Shown here: positions 34,862-43,015 of the stretch, in pieces
Numbering within the stretch: the stretch's first letter is position 1
Layout: each line of letters starts with the position of its first letter
Assembly (NCBI GenBank): GCA_030549495.1
Contig: JAUIRK010000994.1
Coordinates: forward strand, 124,001-188,000
DNA from: Nectonema munidae
Lineage: Eukaryota > Nematomorpha > Nectonematoida > Nectonematidae
Length of the DNA stretch: 64,000 nucleotides
Direction of reading: 5' to 3'
Position numbers and translations under genes: made by a program
Notes under the pieces: generated by a model
Databases searched by the model: none
What the model was told of the DNA's origin: nothing
Seen by the model: only the letters and a program-made list of their open reading frames with translations

Positions 34862-36700
34862 GGGTGTTGAGAAAAAATGCCCACATGTGCCCACCTATGC
34901 CCACTAATGCCCACCTTTATTTTCTTCATGGAAAAAAATAAAATTTTCAATAATAAAATGAAAAAAAGTGCATAAAGTATTTTTTTCAAGTTTTAAAATA
35001 TTTTTGAGTAGTTTCTTAATTTTTATTTGATATTAACAAATTTTTTGAATTATTTTTCTTTATTCTCGAACAAACTAATTATCCATTCAATCCACAATTT
35101 AAATTTTAAAAATCCAATAGATTTAAATAATTGTTTTAAAGATTTAGTAAGCTTAATATTTTTTTGCTTAAATTATATCTATTAATTGTATTAAATTATA
35201 TTATACTATAAAAGATTGAGACATTGATCTGTATAAAACAATAAAAAGTAATTTTTTTGATAAATCATAAATACTATTTGCTCAGTATGTGATGATTAAA
35301 AATTGTAGATACCAACCAAGAAATGAAATATCTTCAAAAATCTATAAAGCTGACTTAAAGCCTTTATCAACGCCTCTAGATAGAAACTGTTCGTTTAACG
35401 CTGCCTTACTCATCTTATTTGGAAATAAAAAGGGACCCAAGTATGGAAAAAGTTTCCCCAACTATAGAAGAAGGAATTATCAAACTTTATGTTTAAAATT
35501 CTTGGTGTTCAGTTTTAGCAATTAAAGCAGTTGTTAGTGTTTTTTCAAGATCAATTAAGGGGTTTAACTTTTCACCCAAACTCAAATAAACTCCAATAAT
35601 TTTTTGCAAAAAACAATTCAAAAATTTTAATAAAATCGTTTGTTCTTCATTTTACATTTATATATGGTCTTATATTTTTCTATTTATTTTATAAAAAGAT
35701 CATCTAAAAACGGCTGCTCGCTCATTCAAGGTAATGTCCTAGTTAGACTTGGTTTTTTCTTGTTTGCAATGAGATATGTTTTCTTTGATTTAATTTAATG
35801 TATTATATAATAGTTATACTATTTTCGTATAATGTTTTATGTATTAATTTTATAATAATGGTATACATAAAAAATTCGGAGAGATGTACAGTTTGTTCTT
35901 CAAATTTTATTCTAGGCTCCATTTTTGCTTGACTTCTAAAGTTATCTTTACTTCGAATGCTTACATTTCGGATAATTTTATACTTGATGAATGATCCAAA
36001 GAATTTTATTCAAAGTTTGTTTTTTTTGTGTTAAAAATCTTCGATTGTTATCTTATTATTACACTCATGTTTTGAATCGCAGATTTTTGTATATTGTTCA
36101 ATTTTTAGGTCAAAATTTTGATTTGTCTTGACTTTTATGTTCTGTTTTATAAGCGATTATACTTATAGAATTATATAAAAGTTTTGAAAAAAATACTTCC
36201 CTATTATCAGAAAACATATTCGAGTATTATCAAATCCCTGCCTGGGTTTCTTAACCAGGAAATTAATTCTATGTTCGTCAAAAGAATCGCTTTAAAGCAT
36301 AAACGACCAAAATTTTATGAAAGAATAGAAGTCTGAAATTATATGGTAAATTCTCTTTAAAATTTTTTAACTCAAAGCATAATACTTTATTTAAGGTTGA
36401 AGCAAACAGAAAAGATCCATTGAATAATCGGGTGGAATTTTTCATCTATTCCTATTTGAATTGATGTTTGGATGTGAATTTACCTTATTATAAAATGTTA
36501 CAGTAATAACTGAAAATTGGTATTATTTCCTCTTTTTCCTCCTCGTTCATGTATTTATTATATATTGCAGAAGACTCAGAAATGGAATTCTTGGGTGGTA
36601 TACAAGATTTTTTAATATATGTGTAATATTTTCTTATTTTTCTCAATAAAATTTTTCTATTTTTAAAAACTACTGTCCTCATGATTTTTACTTTGTAACT
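34862..36700. repeat. MULE-1 left inverted arm
   Basis: Pairs inverted with 40250-41836. It includes the terminal TGCCCAC array (34878, 34888, 34898, 34908), a broken OTU fragment (35289-35525), an arm-specific insertion of about 250 bp and a short outward-facing frame (36488-36730). The inner edge is near the shared string TTTTTACTTTG. Confidence 0.88.
35289..35525 (+). pseudogene. broken OTU-domain fragment inside the MULE-1 left arm
   Basis: NEISSKIYKADLKPLSTPLD then RNCSFNAALLILFGNK matches residues about 111-145 of the MULE-1 protein (EIASKIYETNLKPLKSTGDG, NCLFNSLSLVLVASEK). The catalytic-Cys position is kept (DRNC instead of DGNC), but GDG is altered. Beyond a frameshift the sequence still resembles the next OTU stretch (NSWCSVLAIKAVVSVF against NSYCSAFAIKAASTVI). 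It is a captured or left-over gene fragment, not a working gene. Confidence 0.85.
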
Positions 36701-36730
36701 CATTGAAACTAAATTTTGAAAGTGTTCCAT
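36488..36730 (-). other. short frame kept in both MULE-1 arms
   Basis: The frame reads VVFKNRKILLRKIRKYYTYI, KKSCIPPKNSISESSAIYNK and ends EEEKEEIIPIFSYYCNIL. The inverted copy in the right arm (about 40279-40461, plus strand) keeps the same reading with few replacements but one stop. No domain is recognised. It could be a degenerate 3' part of the transposase gene or a chance frame held by the arm pairing. Confidence 0.4.
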
Positions 36731-37045
36731 TTAACTTTTTATGCTTTTATATAGACAAAGTTAATAGTTCTTTTTCGACAATTTAACAAGCTGGTTCTCT
36801 CTTATTACATGATAATTTATTTTATCAAACAAAAATTGATAGTTATTTTGATAATATATAAATATGTATATCAAATTAAAAAATAAATCTTTTATGTGCC
36901 TAAAAAAATTAATAAATAAATTTTAAAGCTTTAAAAAAAGGATTGTATGGAGTAGTACTTTTAACAGAAGAGTAAGACTAACAGATACTGTACTCGACAA
37001 ATGTAAATTGCAAGTGAACTTTTATTTTTGTAATTTTATACCTTA

Positions 37046-37090
37046 TATTTTTTCTGGAATCCAAATCATTTCGTGCCTTTAGTTATTTCA
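37046..37090 (+). repeat. 45-bp exact duplicate of the OTU His segment, upstream of the gene
   Basis: The 45 bases are identical to 37943-37987, where they encode YFFWNPNHFVPLVIS with the presumed catalytic His. The upstream copy is outside the frame and is followed by G, so it ends TTATTTCAG, a possible 3' splice site 43 bp before the start codon. Confidence 0.9.
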
Positions 37091-37132
37091 GTTTAATATA
37101 AAAATAATTTTACTTTCTCTATTTTTAGGATA

Positions 37133-39913
37133 ATGATATACTTTTGTGATCAGTGCAGAAAAGTGATACTGTCGTCTATAGTGATTTGTAGTATTTGTAA
37201 GAAGAAATTTCATTCTGCTTGTCAGAAATTGACCGAAGAACAGAACAAAATTTTCATTCAACTTGAATTTATTTGTTTCCTATGTAATCTAAATAATTCT
37301 GAATACAATTTCGAATCTTCTCTGAAGAGATTGAGCTTGATAAGATCTTTAGAAAATAATGAGAAATACTTTTTGAGAGAATCAGTTTTTTTAAGAAATG
37401 ACACAATACCTTTGCTTGAAAAGTACGGAATGATATACTCTTATGAACATTTACCAATCGATGAAATAGCTTCTAAAATTTATGAAACTAATTTAAAACC
37501 TTTAAAATCAACAGGGGATGGGAATTGTTTGTTTAATTCCCTTTCTCTTGTTCTAGTTGCAAGCGAAAAACTTTCAACAGAAATTAGATTGAAAACAGCC
37601 TTAGAAATTAATTTGAATAAAACATTTTATAATTTATGTGTCAAAAATTTAGGTATAGAGAAGGTTTCATGGGATTTAGAGGAAGAATGTGAAAAAATAT
37701 GCTTGAAAAATTCTTATTGTTCTGCATTTGCGATTAAAGCAGCTTCGACTGTTATTGGAACTCAAATTAAATCAATTTATCCTCGAATAAACGGTAGCAA
37801 GGATTTAGTTTACAAAATATTAAATACAATTTTCCATCCAATAATCAACCCGCGATTAACAGAAACAAGTATTTTAGCTTATCATGTGAATTTTATTAAT
37901 ATTTTATGGTCATCAACTTACTTTCCTACGGAAAACTCTGGCTATTTTTTCTGGAATCCAAATCATTTCGTGCCTTTAGTTATTTCAAATCATAATTATG
38001 ACTTAGTCAATGAATCCGCAGAAAAACTAATAGAATTTTCTAAAAAGGAGGATGATATTTATTGGAATAATACTCAAAATATAGAAAATGGAAATACATG
38101 CCATGAAAAGGATCAAATTAAGAAAAATACATTATTAAATTTTTTATCATTCTCAGAAGTAACAAAACTACTAATCAATAGTATAGATATAGTACATAAA
38201 ATTCCTGATAATCTTAAAAATAATGAGTATTTCATTTTATATATGGAAACAAAAAATAGAAGGAGAAACTTTCATGACAATTGTGGTGTTTGGTGTGGGA
38301 ATTCGATAAAAAAATATTTTTTCTTTGAAAATATAGATAATTCATACACATTTTTAAAAAGAAATTCTTCGGAGACTTTTGGAAAAACAGTAAAAAACAA
38401 ATTTCGACCTGTAGAAAAACAACCAGATTTGAAAGATTTGATCATTTTAAATCGGTATTATACCTATTTGAAAATTGATAAAAATTACAAAAGAAGAGTG
38501 TCATGGTTTGAACAATTTCCAGGAAATCAAATTGAAATATCTAACAAATATCTTTATGAGTATCTTGGGAAGTACCCCGAACAAAAAATTTCTATACACG
38601 GTAACTCAAAAACCTATCATGAATATTTCAGAACACCCAATGCAACATTTGAAACAATAAGAGAAAAATTAAATCAAAACAAGAATGCAAAAAGTATTTT
38701 CATAGAATCAATAAAAGATGATGAATATTTTAGAAATATGAGAGTAATATATGATGTTAAAAAAACAATGAAAAATGAATTTTTTTTCAATACAAATGTT
38801 GCTGATGAATATCAACATATATTGAACGTGATAACTACGGGAGATAATTACATTAAATCGTTCACCCAAAATATTGGAAAAAACCCTTCAGTAATTTGTT
38901 ATACAGAAACACAAATTTCTCATATGATTAATTGTGTTTATTATTCAAAGAGTTGTGTTTTAGGTATTGATAAAACATTCAATTTAGGATCTTGCTATGT
39001 GACTTGCACAGTGTATCAAGACAGAAATTTGTTCAAACGCTCAACTAAAAGAGCACCTATTTTGATGGGACCTGTTTTTTTACATTTTGATTCAAGCTTC
39101 AATACATTTTCGGTTTTTTTCTCACACTTATCTTTAGTACTTAACCATAATTTGAAAAGCAAGTTTCAACAGGAACAACTTTACATAGGATCTGATCAGG
39201 AACTTGCTATCGTTAAATCTATAAGATGTCATTTTCCTAATGTAAATATGATGTTTTGTGTGAGACATCTTCAAGATAATATAAAAAGAACATTAAGACA
39301 AAAACTGAGGCTAAAAGAAAAAGAAATAAACTCTTTTATTAATAAAATATTTAGTACCAACGGCCTAACATATTCGAATTCATTAAGTGAGTTTGATGAA
39401 AAGGTAAAATTAATAATTGAAAACTTTTACCAGAATACAAATCAAAATTTAAATTTCCTAAATAAATATTTTCCAATTATTAAAAAACATGTTGTGGAAC
39501 CATGCTTAAAAAATTCCCATTTACAGATAAACTGGAAAAATAACCATTCAGAATCGTTAAATCATATAATCAAAAATTTAGTGGATTGGAAACCTAACAA
39601 AATGTTTCAACTCACCCGCAAGTTATATGATCAAACACTTTTTCAAGAAAACCAAATAAAGTCCGCATTGCATGGACAAGGAGAATATAATTTAGTCGGC
39701 GATGGAATTAAATATCGAGTAAACTACATGCAGTGGATAAAATTATCGAATGAAGAAAGAGAAAAGAAATACAAGGATTTCATTAACGATTGGAAAACTA
39801 AATATGAAGCTAAATACACAACATCTCAAAACCAATTGTTGATAGCAAAAAATGTTGAAAACATAGCTCTGAAGCCTGGCCAAAAAAGACACCTTAAGAA
39901 AATGAAATTTTGA
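37133..39913 (+). CDS. PHD-OTU-MULE fusion transposase (926 aa)
   Basis: One uninterrupted frame encodes three parts. Residues 5-51 form a PHD-type C4HC3 zinc finger (Cys5, 8, 19, 22, His27, Cys30, 48, 51). Residues about 110-285 form an OTU-like cysteine-protease domain: TGDGNCLFNSLS holds Asp129 and Cys132, and FWNPNHFVPLV holds His278. Residues about 605-830 form a MULE transposase core: GIDKTFNLG (Asp613), IGSDQELAIV (Asp688), CVRH (the C-x2-H of the superfamily) and NHSESLN (Glu807). The stretch 360-500, with HGNSKTYHEYF, may be a worn WRKY/FLYWCH-type DNA-binding domain. The ATG follows a TATTTTTAG that could be a splice acceptor, so an upstream exon is possible. Known for the family: DDE cut-and-paste transposition. 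Inferred: the OTU part removes ubiquitin or a relative. Confidence 0.92.
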   Translation: MIYFCDQCRKVILSSIVICSICKKKFHSACQKLTEEQNKIFIQLEFICFLCNLNNSEYNFESSLKRLSLIRSLENNEKYFLRESVFLRNDTIPLLEKYGMIYSYEHLPIDEIASKIYETNLKPLKSTGDGNCLFNSLSLVLVASEKLSTEIRLKTALEINLNKTFYNLCVKNLGIEKVSWDLEEECEKICLKNSYCSAFAIKAASTVIGTQIKSIYPRINGSKDLVYKILNTIFHPIINPRLTETSILAYHVNFINILWSSTYFPTENSGYFFWNPNHFVPLVISNHNYDLVNESAEKLIEFSKKEDDIYWNNTQNIENGNTCHEKDQIKKNTLLNFLSFSEVTKLLINSIDIVHKIPDNLKNNEYFILYMETKNRRRNFHDNCGVWCGNSIKKYFFFENIDNSYTFLKRNSSETFGKTVKNKFRPVEKQPDLKDLIILNRYYTYLKIDKNYKRRVSWFEQFPGNQIEISNKYLYEYLGKYPEQKISIHGNSKTYHEYFRTPNATFETIREKLNQNKNAKSIFIESIKDDEYFRNMRVIYDVKKTMKNEFFFNTNVADEYQHILNVITTGDNYIKSFTQNIGKNPSVICYTETQISHMINCVYYSKSCVLGIDKTFNLGSCYVTCTVYQDRNLFKRSTKRAPILMGPVFLHFDSSFNTFSVFFSHLSLVLNHNLKSKFQQEQLYIGSDQELAIVKSIRCHFPNVNMMFCVRHLQDNIKRTLRQKLRLKEKEINSFINKIFSTNGLTYSNSLSEFDEKVKLIIENFYQNTNQNLNFLNKYFPIIKKHVVEPCLKNSHLQINWKNNHSESLNHIIKNLVDWKPNKMFQLTRKLYDQTLFQENQIKSALHGQGEYNLVGDGIKYRVNYMQWIKLSNEEREKKYKDFINDWKTKYEAKYTTSQNQLLIAKNVENIALKPGQKRHLKKMKF

Positions 39914-40249
39914 ATTTTGGTATATTTCAATATATTCATAATTTTTATCTAAATTATTCTGTAATTTTTTAGGATGAACCCATTATCAAAAAAGAAAGTT
40001 TAGACTTTGCTTTGTTCAGTTACATTGAAGATTAATTGAATGTTATATTATTTTAATAAAATTTTCTGATTTTTTTATTGTAAGTTTATCATGTTTTTGA
40101 TTTACTAAACTAAGATATTCTAGCATTTTAGTATAAAAATCCAAATCAATATAAAGATTTAAGCAATTTTCTGTAAATACTCTAAATGAATACTTACTTG
40201 CGCTTGTCTTGAGATTTTTTTGAGTATTTATTCCGAAAAATCTGATGTT
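39914..40249 (+). other. 3' flank of the MULE-1 gene
   Basis: TTTTTTAG at 39966-39973 followed by an open stretch DEPIIKKESLDFALFSYIED and a TAA could be a small 3' exon, but the main frame stops before any fitting donor. The rest is AT-rich. Confidence 0.35.
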
Positions 40250-41836
40250 ACAAACAAAGTAAAAATCACGAAGGCAGTAGTTTTTAAAAATAGAAAAATT
40301 TTATTGAAAATAATAAAAAAATAATACACATATATAAAAAAATCTTGTATACCACCCAAGAATTCCATTTTTGAGTCTTTTGCAATATATAATAAATACA
40401 TGAAAGAGGAGGAAAAAGAGGAAATAATATCAATTTTCAGTTATTACTGTAACATCTTATAATAAGGTAAATTCACATCCTAACATCAATTCAAATAGGA
40501 ATAGATGAAAAATTCCAACCGATTATTCAATGCATCTTTTCTGTTTGCTTCAACCTTAAATAAAGTATTATGATTTGAGTTAAAAAAATTTTAAGAGAAT
40601 TTACCGTATAATTTATGACTTTCTTTTATAAAATTTTGGTCGTTTAAGCTTTAAAGCGATTCTTTTGACGAACTTAGAATTAATAAATACCTAGGCAGGG
40701 ATTTGATAATACTCCAATATGTTTTCTGATAATGGGGAAGTATTTTTTCAAAACTTTTATATAATTCTATAAGTGTAACAGCTTGTAAAGCAGAACATAA
40801 AAGAAGAGTCAAATCAACACTTTTGACCTAAAAATTAAACAATATAAAAAAATATAAAAAATCTGCGGTTCAAAACATGAGTGTAATAATACAAGCTTTA
40901 CAATCGAAGATTTTTAACCCAAATAAACAAACTTTTATTAAAATTCTTTGGATCATTAATCAAGTATAAGATCCCAAATGTAAACATTCGAAGTAAAAAT
41001 AACTTTACAAGTCAAGCAAAAATGGAACCTAAAATAAAATTTGAAGAACAAACTGTACATCTCTCCGAATATTTTATGTGTACGATTATTATAAAATTAA
41101 TACATAAATTGGGTGAAAAATTAAACCCCTTAATTGATCTTCAAAAACACTAACAACTGCTTTAATTGCTAAAACTGAACACCAAGAATTTTAAACACAA
41201 AGTTTGATAATTCCTTCTTCTATAGTTGGGGAAACTTTTTCCATACTTGGGTCCCTACTAAGGATTTTTTCATTTCCAAATAAGATGAGTAAGGCAGCGT
41301 TAAACGAACAGTTTCTATCTAGATGCGTTGATAATGGCTTTAAGTCAGCTTTATAGATTTTTGAAGATATTTCATTTCTTAGTTGGTATCTACAATTTTT
41401 AATCATCACATACTGAGCAAATAGTATTTATGATTTATCAAAAAAATTACTTTTTATTGTTTTATACAGATCAATGTCTCAATCTTTTATAGTATAATAT
41501 AATTTAATACAATTAATAGATATAATTTAAGCAAAAAAATATTAAGCTTACTAAATCTTTAAAACAATTATTTAAATCTATTGGATTTTTAAAATTTAAA
41601 TTGTGGATTGAATGGATAATTAGTTTGTTCGAGAATAAAGAAAAATAATTCAAAAAATTTGTTAATATCAAATAAAAATTAAGAAACTACTCAAAAATAT
41701 TTTAAAACTTGAAAAAAATACTTTATGCACTTTTTTTCATTTTATTATTGAAAATTTTATTTTTTTCCATGAAGAAAATAAAGGTGGGCATTAGTGGGCA
41801 TAGGTGAGCACATGGGGGCATTTTTTCTCAACACCC
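40250..41836. repeat. MULE-1 right inverted arm
   Basis: Pairs inverted with the left arm. Its end repeats the TGCCCAC array with two altered units. It holds the inverted OTU fragment at 41191-41409 and lacks the 250-bp insertion of the left arm. Confidence 0.88.
41191..41409 (-). pseudogene. broken OTU-domain fragment inside the MULE-1 right arm
   Basis: The mirror of 35289-35525. It reads NEISSKIYKADLKPLSTHLD, RNCSFNAALLILFGNEK, then MEKVSPTIEEGIIKLCV before a TAA. MEKVSPTIEE resembles GIEKVSPTILEE of the MULE-2 protein more than GIEKVSWDLEE of MULE-1, so the arm fragment may come from a relative, not from the present gene. Confidence 0.85.
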
Positions 41837-42250
41837 GTTTTTTTAGCTGTCTAAGAATATTTTTATTAAATTTGAACTAAAGTTGGAGCGGGTAGTAATA
41901 AGAAGTTTAGCGATGGATTTGATGAAGCAGTTGTGAAGAGTGAAAATGCTGAGGAGAGGTGGGGTAAAAGTAGTGGATTGATTTTGGGTTTAATGACAAT
42001 ATTTGTGTGTGGAGGCAAAGATTGTGGGAGTAATTGGAGTGTTATGGAAGTAGAAGTATTTTACGAATTTGGTTCGATACGTGTCATGATATATTTTTTG
42101 GTAACAATTTGTTTGAGATGAAGTGTTAATGGAAGGCAGTTCGTAAAGAATTCTAAGATTCTAGTAGGGGAGGTTTGGAGGCTCTGGTCATTGGGATGAG
42201 GCAGAGGCGGTGGATTTTATTTAGATAAGTGTGTGATGATAGGTAGTTTA
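41837..42250 (-). pseudogene. LINE, middle segment
   Basis: This continues the LINE on the other side of MULE-1. On the minus strand TYLNKIHRLCLIPMTRASKP and FFTNCLPLTLHLKQIV match the region after the RT thumb of jockey/I-like LINEs (xxRxxxRLITGAxxxTPxxALxxLxxLPPLxL). It ends at piggyBac B. The first nine bases are the target duplication of MULE-1. Confidence 0.75.
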
Positions 42251-42653
42251 CACTAAAAGGACCATGCGCGTCAAATGACGCATCATAACAATACAAGCAC
42301 CCATATTTTCTATAATGCAATATATTTTGTTTTTTCTTTTCATGAATTTTCATATCTTTTTATAAACTTGATTTATGCAAATTTCCATGTCTTCAACACC
42401 ACATGCAAACAAGTATGCATCATACCTACCTTAAAAGACCAGTCGCGTCAATTGACTACAAGCAATTACTTTCTGTTTTTCTTCCATTGCTCACATCAAT
42501 CAAACGTTTTTATTGTTTGATGTGCCTCTTCTTCACACTCTTCTACACGTATTTTTCATACATACATCTTTCTGACTTGATACTTTGCTTTTTTCTTTAG
42601 CTTTCGAATCCGTTGTGTGACTCATTCTTTTACAACTTTTTTGCACTTTTGTT

Positions 42654-42748
42654 ATGGACCAAAATATAAGTGGTGATAAGTTTCAAGCTTTGAAAAATCT
42701 AAAAAGTATTGCTTCTGACTCATCAGATGGAAGCAATTTAGATTTCAG
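42654..42748 (+). pseudogene. piggyBac B transposase, N-terminal piece
   Basis: The ATG opens MDQNISGDKFQALKNLKSIA and SDSSDGSNLDF, an acidic start typical of the family. MULE-2 begins at 42749. The next piece of the same gene resumes at 50671 with SNDDSNIEEDFNTFSSHLLS. Confidence 0.8.
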
Positions 42749-43015
42749 GGGAGTAACTAATTTGTGCCAACAAGGGTATTTTGTGCCAACTACGTGAAAA
42801 ATATAGTTTTCTTCAAAAAAATTTGGAAATAAGTTTAAACCATAGTAAATAAGATTTTCTAAAAGTTTTATCATAAATCTTCAAGTAGATTTTTTTTAAT
42901 TCGATAAAATCTCTTTTTTCTAGTTTTTTTATTTTATCCGACATGTTTTTTAAATTATTTATCAATCCTTTCAAGACTATTCTTTCAAAGAAAAATGAAC
43001 ATTTAAATTTTAAAA
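42749..43015. repeat. MULE-2 left terminal inverted repeat
   Basis: Pairs inverted with 50265-50515 with scattered differences; similarity fades near TTAAATTTTAAAAGGA. Confidence 0.88.

Larger units (their letters stand above)
34862..41836 (+). mobile_element. MULE-1: Mutator-like element with PHD-OTU-transposase gene (6975 bp)
   Basis: The element is bounded by GGGTGTTGAGAAAAAATGCC and its inverse and by an exact 9-bp duplication, the length typical of the Mutator superfamily. Inverted arms of about 1.6 kb occupy each side. The single long gene (37133-39913) reads left to right between them. The ends carry four TGCCCAC units spaced 10 bp apart. The gene is open over 926 codons, so the copy could be young, but the arms have diverged from each other by point changes and a 250-bp indel (about 35581-35835 present only on the left). 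It inserted into a LINE. Confidence 0.93.

Noticed and set aside
34862-41836. Mirror-image arms as an assembly artefact
   Set aside because: The arms differ by many changes and a 250-bp indel and the whole is framed by a 9-bp target duplication, so the structure is real.
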